Shown here: positions 50,450-58,607 of the stretch, one piece after another
Numbering within the stretch: position 1 is the first letter of the stretch
How the letters are laid out: each line of letters opens with the position of its first letter
Assembly: GCF_002368335.1 (NCBI RefSeq)
Contig: NZ_AP018288.1
Location: 6,515,221 to 6,579,220 of the forward strand
DNA length: 64,000 nt
Direction of reading: 5' to 3'
Source of the DNA: Nostoc sp. NIES-4103
Lineage (GTDB): Bacteria > Cyanobacteriota > Cyanobacteriia > Cyanobacteriales > Nostocaceae
Program-made: the position numbers and the translations under genes
Notes under the pieces: model-generated
What the model was told of the DNA's origin: nothing
Database searches by the model: none
What the model saw: the letters and a program-made list of their open reading frames with translations, nothing else

Positions 50450-51202
50450 ATGTACACCAGTGAATCGCCTAAGTATTCTGCCAGAGTAGATATTGGAAAA
50501 ACCAACAATATCCTAGTGGTTGAAGATGAAGAATTAATCCAAGAGATGCTAGCTGTAGCATTAGAAGAGGAAGGTTACGGGGTGGTAACTGCTCCTGATG
50601 GGCGGTCTGCTGTAGAATATCTCAAAAGTTTTGAACCCAACTCAGGAGAATTTCCTTTTGACTTGATTATTCTTGACTTAATGCTGCCTCAGATCAATGG
50701 GCTGGATATTTGCCGCTTACTACGCCATCAAGGCAACCCTGTACCGATTTTAATGCTTAGTGCTAAAGGTAGTGAAACCGATCGCGTTTTGGGTTTAGAA
50801 GTAGGAGCAGATGACTACCTGACCAAACCTTTTAGTATGCGAGAGTTAGTAGCCCGTTGTCGCGCCTTACTGCGTCGCCAGCGCCTAATTACTTTGCCAC
50901 AGCTACCAGTGTTGAAATACAAAGATGTGACCTTGAATCCCCAAGAGTGTCGCGTGCTGGTTCGCGGTCAAGAAGTGAATCTTTCCCCCAAAGAATTTAG
51001 GCTGTTGGAACTTTTCATGAGTTACGCCCGGCGAGTATGGTCACGGGAGCAATTGTTGGATCAAGTTTGGGGGCCTGATTTCGTCGGTGATAGTAAAACT
51101 GTAGACGTTCACATTCGCTGGTTACGCGAAAAATTAGAAATAGACCCCAGCCATCCAGAATATATTGTGACTGTCCGAGGTTTTGGCTATCGATTCGGAT
51201 AA
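50450..51202 (+). CDS. sphR: Two-component response regulator SphR (PhoB type)
   Basis: An OmpR/PhoB-family regulator of about 250 residues. The receiver domain (about 20-138) has the acidic pair VVEDEE, phospho-acceptor Asp76 (LIILDLMLPQ) and Lys126 (YLTKPFS). The DNA-binding winged helix (about 155-250) shows NLSPKEFRLLELFMSYARRV, WSREQLLDQVWGPDF and TVDVHIRWLREKLE. It is followed by a PAS-less sensor kinase and phoU, the arrangement of the cyanobacterial phosphate regulon, so it is named SphR from context. It should activate high-affinity phosphate uptake and phosphatase genes. Confidence 0.87.
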   Translation: MYTSESPKYSARVDIGKTNNILVVEDEELIQEMLAVALEEEGYGVVTAPDGRSAVEYLKSFEPNSGEFPFDLIILDLMLPQINGLDICRLLRHQGNPVPILMLSAKGSETDRVLGLEVGADDYLTKPFSMRELVARCRALLRRQRLITLPQLPVLKYKDVTLNPQECRVLVRGQEVNLSPKEFRLLELFMSYARRVWSREQLLDQVWGPDFVGDSKTVDVHIRWLREKLEIDPSHPEYIVTVRGFGYRFG

Positions 51203-51261
51203 TCTATTGAGATAGTTGTTAGTTTTGATAAATCATAACGCAACTAGCAACTTCAACTCAA

Positions 51262-52593
51262 ATGCTCTTATTGGGATTTCTTCTAGGTTTAGCGGTCGGC
51301 ATTGGGTTTTGGATTTGGCAACAGGTTCAACTTAACCGCTACCTGGGGCGAGTACACAAACCGTTAACTTCCTATTCTTCTAAGGTGGTGCTGCCGCTGA
51401 TTCCTCCCTTGCGCCAGGAAATAGCAATGGTGAAGCAGCAGCGGCAACATTGGCAGCAATCGTTGCAAACTTACCAAGATGTGCTAGATTTTGCACCAAT
51501 AGGATATTTGCTCTTAGATGAAGAAAATCAACTACTGTGGTGTAATCAGCAAGCGCGAGAAATTTTGTATTTGGAAAGATGGCAACCAGGACAGGTGCGC
51601 TTGTTGTTGGAGTTGGTACGGTCTTATGAACTTGATCGATTAATTGAGCAAACTCGCGATCGCCAGAAACCACAAACAAAAGAGTGGATATTTCATCCTT
51701 CTTGTGATAACGCCGCAGAAATGCCGACAATCAAATCCTTGGCTTTACGGGCGTCCAGCTTGCCACTGCCAAATGGACAAGTAGGAGTTTTTCTAGAGAA
51801 TCGCCAACCCCTCTTGGATATGAGTGAAGCACGCGATCGCTCTTTTTCTGATTTAGCCCATGAACTAAGAACCCCACTGACTTCTATTAGTCTGGTGGTA
51901 GAAACCTTACAAAACCGCTTAGAACCACCATTAAATCGCTGGGTTGACCGCCTGATGCAAGAAGTCAATCGGCTGATTAACTTAGTACAAAACTGGTTAG
52001 AACTTACCCAGATGGAAGCAAACCCCAGCACTCAGTTGCAAACTGAAGTTATAGAATTGCGATCGCTGATTACATCTGTTTGGGAAACTCTAGAACCTCT
52101 GGCACAACGCCAACATCTATCTCTTAGCTATTCTGGGCCAGAAAAACTTTGGATTAAAGCAGATCAATCCCGCATTTACCAAGTTTTTCTCAATTTACTG
52201 GATAATAGTATTAAATACAGTCTGCCTTGTACAAGTATTCAAATTCAAGCAAAAATCTTACCAACAGAGGATAATTATCGGGGCGATTTTGTTTCCCCGG
52301 TTTTAGAAATAAATCTTATTGATTCCGGAATTGGTTTTTCACAAGCAGATTTACCCCATGTTTTTGAGCGATTTTACCGAGGAGATAAAGCGCGTACCCA
52401 TTCCTCATTGCCAGATAATTATTCTATGGGATCAATTGTTGGCAATGGTTTAGGTTTAGCGATCGTCCGGCAAATTCTTCTAGCTCATGGTGGTTCCATC
52501 AAAGCCATGAACCATCCACAAACCGGTGGCGCATGGATGCAAATTCAACTTCCTGAAGTTATGGCAAACTCAAAAGAGCAAGACTATAGTTAA
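51262..52593 (+). CDS. sphS: Phosphate sensor histidine kinase SphS
   Basis: A 443-residue kinase. One N-terminal hydrophobic segment (MLLLGFLLGLAVGIGFWIWQ) anchors it; cyanobacterial SphS needs such a membrane-associated N-terminus for phosphate sensing. A PAS-like region (about 70-180; YQDVLDFAPIGYLLLDEENQ) follows, then HisKA with His200 in DLAHELRTPLTS and an HATPase domain with NLLDNSIKYS, DSGIGF and GNGLGLAI. It starts 59 bases after sphR and precedes phoU. The partner is SphR; PhoU usually represses it when phosphate is ample. Confidence 0.87.
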   Translation: MLLLGFLLGLAVGIGFWIWQQVQLNRYLGRVHKPLTSYSSKVVLPLIPPLRQEIAMVKQQRQHWQQSLQTYQDVLDFAPIGYLLLDEENQLLWCNQQAREILYLERWQPGQVRLLLELVRSYELDRLIEQTRDRQKPQTKEWIFHPSCDNAAEMPTIKSLALRASSLPLPNGQVGVFLENRQPLLDMSEARDRSFSDLAHELRTPLTSISLVVETLQNRLEPPLNRWVDRLMQEVNRLINLVQNWLELTQMEANPSTQLQTEVIELRSLITSVWETLEPLAQRQHLSLSYSGPEKLWIKADQSRIYQVFLNLLDNSIKYSLPCTSIQIQAKILPTEDNYRGDFVSPVLEINLIDSGIGFSQADLPHVFERFYRGDKARTHSSLPDNYSMGSIVGNGLGLAIVRQILLAHGGSIKAMNHPQTGGAWMQIQLPEVMANSKEQDYS

Positions 52594-52621
52594 GAATATC
52601 TTCACGTTTGAGATTACAAGT

Positions 52622-53290
52622 GTGAAAGCTATTGTTTATATTCCCAATTCTCCAAGACCTCAGATGGCACGCGCAATTAGGCGCTTAGAACAGGATGTAC
52701 TACGGATGGGAGCTTTGGTAGAAAAATCATTTCGCCTTAGCCACCAAGCGTTATTTGCCCGTGACTTAACAGCAGCTGAGGAACTTCCCCGATTAGATAA
52801 AAAAATTGATCGTTTTTATAGACAAATAGAATCAGACTGTACAGCAATCATGACAATGCAAGCACCTACAGCCCAAGATTTGCGCTGTTTAAGTGCTTTC
52901 ATGCAACTAGTGCGAGATTTAGAACGCATTGGGGATTACGCTGAGGATTTAGCTGAGATTGCCATTAAACTGTTTCCTTATCCGCCTCATACGTCTTTAC
53001 CAGAGATTGCTGTCATGTCCCACCATGCGCAAGCAATGCTAGCAACTAGCTTGGTGGCTTTAGCCGATTTGGATGAAGCCGGGGGGCGGAGTATCAAACA
53101 TCTAGATGATGCTGTAGACAATGCTTACGATCGCCTTTATCAGACTTTAGCCCAGCAACGGGATGTCTCAGGCGTAGTTGAACCAATTGTGCTGCTAGCA
53201 CTAGCGATTCGTTGTCTAGAACGTATGGCAGATCATGCGACTAATATTGGTCAAAGAGTGGCATACATCGTTACTGGTCAACGTTCTTAG
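52622..53290 (+). CDS. phoU: Phosphate signalling regulator PhoU
   Basis: PhoU (SphU in cyanobacteria) is a helical-bundle protein that keeps the SphS kinase inactive when phosphate is abundant. The protein has two PhoU repeats: RAIRRLEQDVLRMGALVEKS with IGDYAEDLAEIAIKLFP, then HHAQAMLATSLVALADLDEA with RCLERMADHATNIGQRVAYI. The E/DxxxD metal-binding motifs (RIGDYAED, RMADHATN) are intact. I chose GTG 52622, 28 bases after sphS, giving 222 residues; ATG 52664 is an alternative. The frame stays open upstream into sphS, but that part is a shadow. Confidence 0.88.
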   Translation: MKAIVYIPNSPRPQMARAIRRLEQDVLRMGALVEKSFRLSHQALFARDLTAAEELPRLDKKIDRFYRQIESDCTAIMTMQAPTAQDLRCLSAFMQLVRDLERIGDYAEDLAEIAIKLFPYPPHTSLPEIAVMSHHAQAMLATSLVALADLDEAGGRSIKHLDDAVDNAYDRLYQTLAQQRDVSGVVEPIVLLALAIRCLERMADHATNIGQRVAYIVTGQRS

Positions 53291-53303
53291 TGAAGTAAGG
53301 CCA

Positions 53304-53355
53304 GAAGATGAGGTATCAGGAATTGGTAACTTACTCATTTCCCATCCTCATCTTC
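53304..53355 (+). terminator. Candidate hairpin after phoU
   Basis: GAAGATGAGG (53304-53313) pairs perfectly with CCTCATCTTC (53346-53355) across a 32-base loop, starting 13 bases after the phoU stop. No T-run follows, so termination is uncertain. Confidence 0.4.
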
Positions 53356-54428
53356 ACTCTCACTTCGTCTCTAATCAAGAAAACTTATTTATAGCTAGGG
53401 ACTAGGGACTGGGGACTGGTGACTGGGTGAAAAGTCTTTTTGTGTCTAGGTTTTATTATCTGTTGATGTCCTAACACTACTGGCGACTGCTATATTGAAT
53501 AAATACTACTTGAGATAGATGTGCAAACAGCATAAATCACATTTTTGCTGCTATTAGTCAGAATAATTTTGACATTAACATACTTAATTTATACGTCTAC
53601 TAAACAAGTACACGTGAAATAATTGTTTTTTTTAATACTAAAAAAATATAAATCTTTGGGTTAAGTAATGTGTATTTTACCAAAAGATTACCTATTCTTA
53701 AACTTGCGCGATTAAAGTAACCAAAGTCAACTGAAAAAATACGTTTTTGGCTAACTATTCTAAGGGCGTATTGACAATTAGTTCAGTTGCGATCGCAACT
53801 ATATGGGTAACTGCTAGCTAGTATTACAAACAATTTTCTGTGTCTTTTAGTACAAAGCTAAGATAACTGATGATTTTGTTAAATCATCTGTTGATATTTT
53901 TTGCAGTCATACTATTTACTTTAAGTTTTACAAATTACGTATAAACTTTTAGTTATGAGCATCAGTAAATCAGTTAAAGCCTTTAATTGTGTAGTCAGAA
54001 TCCCATCTGGGATCAAGATAGTAAGATTTTTAACAATCAAGTTCTAAAAATATTTGTTGTTATCAAGTAATAATTGAGGAGGTTTAGATACAAATCCGAG
54101 AATATACATATTAATTGCGTATTTATTACCTCTTTGATCCTAATCATTATATTATCAAATTTTCTTGATAAATTTAGCATCACTTCACCAAAATTGTTTT
54201 TAGAACTGACTCTTGCATATTAGTAATTACTTTGTAAATTTACAGTTTAACTAATAAAGGTAAAATTTTGGTTCCTTGAATAGTAATTTATCTACTGACC
54301 TCGATAATTGAAAGTATCTTGATTTCTTGAATATCTCATAACGTTGTTGATCAACTAGCTTACCCTGTTAATTAGTAAAATAAATTTCAGCAATCATCAA
54401 TCAATCCCACCAGGTTTAATCTATTAAA
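53356..54428. other. Large AT-rich non-coding region upstream of the Crp-family gene
   Basis: About 1.07 kb without a credible protein gene. It contains GGGACTA/GGGACTG heptamers at 53396-53425, a 16-base palindrome around a HIP1 octamer (AGTTGCGATCGCAACT, near 53785-53800), a terminator-like stem at 53865-53898, and a small ATCCC/GGGAT hairpin near 54000-54014. No GTA-N8-TAC NtcA site or TGTGA-N6-TCACA site was found. Confidence 0.5.
53569..53898 (+). ncRNA. Candidate non-coding RNA ending in an intrinsic terminator
   Basis: AACTGATGATTT (53865-53876) pairs with 53881-53892 at 11 of 12 positions around TGTT, then GATATTTTTT follows. This is a good rho-independent terminator with no gene upstream on that strand. 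TTGACA at 53569-53574 with a TATACG-like box 15 bases on is a possible promoter. The extent and existence of the RNA are inferred. Confidence 0.3.
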
Positions 54429-55037
54429 ATGTCTTCTACAAGTTTGATTACCAATTCTTCTACTACATCAGACAACTCTACTCTTATTAGAGAGTTGCCG
54501 CAACAGTTATTTAGCCGCAGAGAAATAATTCCATCACGCATGGATGTACTGTGGCGTATTGAGCGTGGCGCAGTTAGGACACTAACCTGGAGCGAAGAAG
54601 GAACATTTATGACGCTGGGTTATTGGGGGATAGGAGATTTGATTGGGTATCCCTTGACCAAAGTCCAACCCTATCAAATTGAATGTTTGACAAGTCTAGA
54701 AGTAACCATCATACCAGCTCATCTTTGGTATTTACAAACAACTGCATTATTATCTCATATTCAACAATCAGAAGAGCTGTTAACCATAATCAATCGTAAA
54801 CCAATTTCATTAAGGTTGTGGCAATTTCTGGGGTGGTTGAGTGAAAAATTTGGGCGTAATGTAGAACAGGGTAAATTGATTGAACTCAATTTAACCCATC
54901 AAGAAATATCAGAAGTATTAAACACAACTCGCGTGACAGTAACACGCTTGTTACAGCAATTTGAAGAACAAGGAGCGCTGTTACGCTACAAACGCCGGAT
55001 TATTCTGCGTTCTCCAAACAAATTAACTAGAAATTAG
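54429..55037 (+). CDS. Crp/Fnr-family transcriptional regulator
   Basis: A 202-residue regulator with an N-terminal cyclic-nucleotide-binding-like beta-roll (RELPQQLFSRREIIPSRMDV, GAVRTLTWSEEGTFMTLGYW) and a C-terminal winged helix (LTHQEISEVLNTTRVTVTRL, LQQFEEQGALLRYKRRIIL). The cAMP-binding PBC motif RxS is absent, so it probably responds to another signal or none. Its length and sequence recall the cyanobacterial DevH-like group of Crp proteins, but I am not certain enough to give that symbol. It lies 150 bases upstream of an SLH porin on the same strand, which could be a target. Confidence 0.8.
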   Translation: MSSTSLITNSSTTSDNSTLIRELPQQLFSRREIIPSRMDVLWRIERGAVRTLTWSEEGTFMTLGYWGIGDLIGYPLTKVQPYQIECLTSLEVTIIPAHLWYLQTTALLSHIQQSEELLTIINRKPISLRLWQFLGWLSEKFGRNVEQGKLIELNLTHQEISEVLNTTRVTVTRLLQQFEEQGALLRYKRRIILRSPNKLTRN

Positions 55038-55188
55038 TCCAAAAAACTAATGATTACTTGTGCTATTTAGTGTGAATTCTGTATAATCAACCGTGAAGTC
55101 TTGGGTAAATTTCCTTAAGAAAACAAAGTTAAGTAGTTTACCATGACTTGGACTAGTTGGTGTGAGTGAAATTAAAACAATTAAAACT

Positions 55189-56781
55189 ATGACGAAACCA
55201 TTCTGGAACGTTCTGAAGGTTAGTCCAATTGTTGTCGCCGCTACATTTTGTGCTGCTAATAGCAGTTTGGCTGCGGAAGTGAATGAACAGGCAACAAGTG
55301 TTGCTCAGCTGTCCCAAGAATCTAACAGCATGGGCCAAGTAACATCTGTTTCTCAATTTTCGGATGTGCAGCCTACAGACTGGGCATTCCAAGCTTTGCA
55401 GTCTTTGGTTGAGCGCTATGGGTGTATTGCAGGTTATCCCAGTGGTGTGTACCGTGGAAACCGTGCTTTGACTCGTTATGAATTTGCCGCAGGTTTGAAC
55501 GCCTGTTTAGACAGAGTTAACGAGTTGATTGCTACAGCTACCGCTGATTTAGTAACTAAACAAGACCTAGCTACCTTACAGCGTTTACAAGAAGAATTTT
55601 CTGCTGAACTAGCAACCCTGCGCGGTCGTGTAGATTCCCTAGAAGCCCGCACCGCTGAATTGGAAGCAAATCAATTCTCCACCACCACCAAGTTGGTTGG
55701 GGAAGCAATCTTCAATATATCTGATGTTTTCGGTGATGATAGAGTCGGTGGTGGAGACTTACAAAGCAACACCACTTTTTCTGATCGCGTGCGCTTGAGC
55801 TTGTTAAGCAGTTTCAGTGGTAAAGACCAACTGCAAGTCCGTTTAAATGCTGGCAATATCGTCGGCAATAACGGTGTAACTGGTACTAACATGACCCGCT
55901 TGGGCTTTGATGGTGATAACGGCAATAGCGTTGTAGTTGATAAAGTCAACTACGCTTTCAACTTCAGTGACGCAATTCGTGTCAAAATTGACGCTACTGG
56001 CGGTGAGTTATATGAAAACGTCAACACCTTTAACCCCGACTTTGCTAGTTCTGGCAAAGGTGCTTTATCTCGTTATGGACGTTTTAGCCCCATCTATCGC
56101 CAAGGTCAGGGCGGTGCTGGTGTAACAGTCGTCTTCAGTCCTAAAGGCCCTATCAGTCTCACAGGAGCTTATCTAGCAACCACAGCTAATAACCCCACTG
56201 ACGGTAATGGTCTTACCGATGGTGCTAGTACAGCCTTTGGACAAATAGCCTTCCAACCCAACAAAGCTTTTAACTTGGGTCTGAGCTACGCCTATACTTA
56301 TCAAAATAACTCTAGTAATGTAAACCTGTTTAACAGCACAGGTGGCGCTCTGGCAAACCAACCATTTGGTAGATTGGCAACCACATCCAACAACTATGGT
56401 GTAGAAGCAACATTCCAACCCAACTCGAAAATTATCATTGGTGGTTGGGCTGGTTACACTGTGGCTACAGCTGAAACAGGCCCTAATAGAGGTAGAAATT
56501 CTGATATCTTCTACTGGGCTGCTAATCTAGCTTTGAGAGATTTTGGCAAAGAAGGTAATACACTCGGTGTAATTTTTGGTCAGCCACCTAAAGTCATTGA
56601 GAGCGATTTCGATGGTGGAGCAAATGGAGATACCTCCTATCATTTAGAAGGACTCTATAAAATAAAGGTTAGCGATAACCTTCAAGTTACACCTGGCTTG
56701 TTAGTGATCTTTAACCCCGAACACAACAATGCTAACGATACCGTATACGTAGGTACGCTGCGTACAACCTTCACTTTCTAA
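55189..56781 (+). CDS. SLH-domain porin (OprB/iron-uptake porin type)
   Basis: A 530-residue outer-membrane porin of the cyanobacterial Som/OprB type. The signal peptide MTKPFWNVLKVSPIVVAATF is cleaved near SSLAAE. The SLH domain (about residues 52-115, FSDVQPTDWAFQALQSLVER, ALTRYEFAAGLNACLDRVNE) anchors the protein to cell-wall polysaccharide. A coiled coil (about 120-165) precedes a 14-16-strand barrel ending in TVYVGTLRTTFTF with terminal Phe. ATG 55189 is used since the upstream GTG 55162 adds nine residues without a binding site. It allows diffusion of small solutes, possibly iron or inorganic ions. A strong terminator follows. Confidence 0.87.
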   Translation: MTKPFWNVLKVSPIVVAATFCAANSSLAAEVNEQATSVAQLSQESNSMGQVTSVSQFSDVQPTDWAFQALQSLVERYGCIAGYPSGVYRGNRALTRYEFAAGLNACLDRVNELIATATADLVTKQDLATLQRLQEEFSAELATLRGRVDSLEARTAELEANQFSTTTKLVGEAIFNISDVFGDDRVGGGDLQSNTTFSDRVRLSLLSSFSGKDQLQVRLNAGNIVGNNGVTGTNMTRLGFDGDNGNSVVVDKVNYAFNFSDAIRVKIDATGGELYENVNTFNPDFASSGKGALSRYGRFSPIYRQGQGGAGVTVVFSPKGPISLTGAYLATTANNPTDGNGLTDGASTAFGQIAFQPNKAFNLGLSYAYTYQNNSSNVNLFNSTGGALANQPFGRLATTSNNYGVEATFQPNSKIIIGGWAGYTVATAETGPNRGRNSDIFYWAANLALRDFGKEGNTLGVIFGQPPKVIESDFDGGANGDTSYHLEGLYKIKVSDNLQVTPGLLVIFNPEHNNANDTVYVGTLRTTFTF

Positions 56782-56848
56782 AATTGGTCATAACTTGAGA
56801 ATAAGCACAACGTGAGTTCGACAAGTGCTGTTTAGACCTCTGCGCCAA

Positions 56849-56871
56849 CCCCTCTTTGACGCAAAGAGGGG
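56849..56871. repeat. CCCCTCTTT stem-loop
   Basis: CCCCTCTTT (56849-56857) pairs perfectly with AAAGAGGGG (56863-56871) around GACGC. There is no T-run. It lies between the porin stop and the terminator and may protect the 3' end. Confidence 0.65.
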
Positions 56872-56947
56872 AGTCAAAACCCTAATTTTTCACCTTTTAG
56901 GAGAGCGAAGTTGACAGCGTGAGGTTCGTTGAATTCACCTTAAGCAC

Positions 56948-56973
56948 AAAGCCCGCTCAAAGGCGGGCTTTTG
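56948..56973. terminator. Rho-independent terminator after the porin gene
   Basis: AAAGCCCGC (56948-56956) pairs with GCGGGCTTT (56963-56971) around TCAAAG, with T on the plus side and A-rich sequence on the other. It can end both the porin transcript and the convergent gene at 56988-57248. Confidence 0.85.
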
Positions 56974-56987
56974 CATAGAAAAAATAG

Positions 56988-57248
56988 CTACATAGAATTA
57001 CAATCTCGCTTATTATGTAGATCTGATGGGGGGCGATCGCTACTCCACGCCCACCAAACAGAATCACAATGGCAATAATAGAACTCTTGCCATTTGCGAC
57101 GATGCTCTTCTGTCATCACAGGCGATCGCCTATTGATCCAAACTTGCACAGCTTCTAAGCTACTTGAGCGACAGTTTGGACAGCAAAATTCATAAGCGTG
57201 AACTGCCTTATTTGTCCATTCAGGTGGTACGGGGGCAAAAGCATCCAT
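56988..57248 (-). CDS. Small putative zinc-binding protein
   Basis: From ATG 57248 it is 86 residues (MDAFAPVPPEWTNKAVHAYE). Cys22, Cys23 and Cys26 (FCCPNC) and a later CHC (59-61) form a likely zinc site. The segment RRSPVMTEEHRRKWQEFYYC and VWWAWSSDRPPS is strongly patterned and, to my knowledge, conserved in cyanobacteria with unknown function. An upstream ATG at 57284 lies inside a TAATGAC heptamer repeat and adds 12 residues that look repeat-derived. It is convergent with the porin. Confidence 0.65.
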   Translation of the reverse strand: MDAFAPVPPEWTNKAVHAYEFCCPNCRSSSLEAVQVWINRRSPVMTEEHRRKWQEFYYCHCDSVWWAWSSDRPPSDLHNKRDCNSM

Positions 57249-57271
57249 GTATTTAAATAAAAGTGTAATAC

Positions 57272-57392
57272 TGTCATTAGTCATTAGTCATTAGTCATTA
57301 GTGAGGCAGTGCGGTCTTGGGGTCTCCCCAAGTGGAGCAACTGCCGAACCCGTAAGGGTCATTAGTCATTTGTAAATACATTGGACTTTGGA
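57272..57392. repeat. TAGTCAT heptamer array split by an inserted GC-rich element
   Basis: CATTAGT heptamers (57275-57300) are interrupted by a block of about 55 bases (57302-57357, GAGGCAGTGCGGTCTTGGGG through ACTGCCGAACCCGTAAGG) containing a GGGGTCTCCCC stem. The heptamers resume at 57358. The block is a dispersed cyanobacterial repeat that landed in the array. Confidence 0.75.
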
Positions 57393-57552
57393 CTAATGAC
57401 AAAGTACAACCACTACAATCGATCATGCAGTTTAGATGTGCTTTAGCTTACTTACAAATCTTAATTTACAGGGATTTCCCCCAACAAAAAAGTTATATTG
57501 AGAGAATGTGACAAAGTTTAATAAAACTTTTATCAATTAAATAATAGCAAAT

Positions 57553-57984
57553 TTATAAATATTCAAAAAAAACTTCTGGAACTAATCTGAATTCTCCAGA
57601 TTTAAAACGAGAAATCTCTATCCACAAAGCTTTATGATGATGAGTACCAGACTCAGAAAACATTAAGCTTGCCAATTGATAAAATTTAGGTTCAGCAAAG
57701 TCACATTGATAAAGTTGAATAATTTCATGTCCTTGCCGACCGTTGAATGTGAACAAATTTTCTATACAACCCAAATAGCGAATATTCGTTAATTCAGCCT
57801 GAATCTCTTCTTGAAATTCTCTTTTTAAAGCGTCGCGGCTGGTTTCGCCAAAGTCAACCCCACCACCCAAAGCGCGATAAAACTTATCTTGCTTTACTGA
57901 GTCGTAACCTTCAGAAACAAAAATGCGATCGCCATCTCGAATCAGCCCCAAGGCTAACACCCGAATTTCGCCTGGTTTGCTCAT
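57553..57984 (-). CDS. Nudix hydrolase
   Basis: A 143-residue Nudix-fold protein hydrolysing a nucleoside diphosphate linked to another moiety; the substrate is unknown. The Nudix box is at residues 41-63, GGVDFGETSRDALKREFQEE followed by IQAEL, matching Gx5Ex7REUxEExGU except that the late Gly is Ala. The catalytic REFQEE is intact. The rest (YLGCIENLFTFNGRQGHEII) is typical of the short ADP-ribose/NTP-type enzymes. It lies 8 bases downstream of the DUF3531 gene and is likely co-transcribed with it. Confidence 0.88.
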   Translation of the reverse strand: MSKPGEIRVLALGLIRDGDRIFVSEGYDSVKQDKFYRALGGGVDFGETSRDALKREFQEEIQAELTNIRYLGCIENLFTFNGRQGHEIIQLYQCDFAEPKFYQLASLMFSESGTHHHKALWIEISRFKSGEFRLVPEVFFEYL

Positions 57985-57992
57985 TGTTGAAA

Positions 57993-58445
57993 CTAATTAT
58001 CGTAAATAGAGTAAGAACGACTGTCACTATCTTCTACAGGCCAATCTTCATTTTCGCCGCCAATGTACAATTCTTCAATAGTGACGTATTCTTCACTTAA
58101 CTGTGTGAGAGCATTGATTAAAACATCAATAGCGATCGCATCGCTAGTTCCCAGATCAAACCAACAACGTGCCCACTCACCCTCATATTCAAACTCACCC
58201 ATGTTATGCATCAAAGCTAGCAAGCTTTTATCATATCCTTGTGAATCATAATTCATGTAGCTAATATCAAGCCCTGTTTCCTGTACTTGCAGGTTTTCAG
58301 CATTAAATGCCCCCAACTTACCTAAATAAAACCAGGAATTAAAAACTTCTTCAACATATTGCCTTTCACGTCCAGAAGGAATTGTACTGAACTTCAACCA
58401 AAACCATACATCAAAAGGATTGAACTCACGAAACTGAATGTGCAT
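57993..58445 (-). CDS. DUF3531 family protein
   Basis: A 150-residue soluble protein beginning MHIQFREFNPFDVWFWLKFS, with YVEEVFNSWFYLGKLGAFNA, ENLQVQETGLDISYMNYDSQ and an acidic C-terminus (GGENEDWPVEDSD). This pattern matches the DUF3531 family found in cyanobacteria and chloroplast-bearing plants, function unknown. No signal peptide or membrane helix is present. It is the first gene of a two-gene operon with the Nudix hydrolase. The family's restriction to photosynthetic lineages hints at a plastid/cyanobacterial role (inference). Confidence 0.82.
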   Translation of the reverse strand: MHIQFREFNPFDVWFWLKFSTIPSGRERQYVEEVFNSWFYLGKLGAFNAENLQVQETGLDISYMNYDSQGYDKSLLALMHNMGEFEYEGEWARCWFDLGTSDAIAIDVLINALTQLSEEYVTIEELYIGGENEDWPVEDSDSRSYSIYDN

Positions 58446-58492
58446 TGTGTCAAAAATTAAGGTGTGTACTGCTTAAAACTCATTTTAAAGGA

Positions 58493-58607
58493 ATTGGGCA
58501 TGGGGCATTGGGAATTGGGAATTGGGAATTGGGAATTGGGCATTGTTATTAGTTATTTCTCCCCATCCCCCCATCCCCCATTCCCCCATCTCCCTCATCT
58601 TTCCCTA
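58493..58607. repeat. GGGAATT heptamers followed by a C-rich CCCCATC tract
   Basis: About six GGGAATT/GGGCATT units (58497-58543) are followed by CCCCCATCCCC-type units to 58603. This is typical repeat filler between the DUF3531 operon and the TPR gene. Confidence 0.9.

Noticed and set aside
52526..52621. N-terminal extension of PhoU overlapping sphS
   Set aside because: The extra residues are a shadow of the sphS end and unlike PhoU; the GTG at 52622 follows the sphS stop.
53356..54428. NtcA or cAMP-receptor binding sites
   Set aside because: Scanning for GTA-N8-TAC and TGTGA-N6-TCACA gave only near misses with wrong spacing.
54429..55037. Naming the Crp-family gene devH or ntcA
   Set aside because: The sequence is Crp/Fnr-like, but I could not confirm the diagnostic residues of either protein from memory, so no symbol is given.
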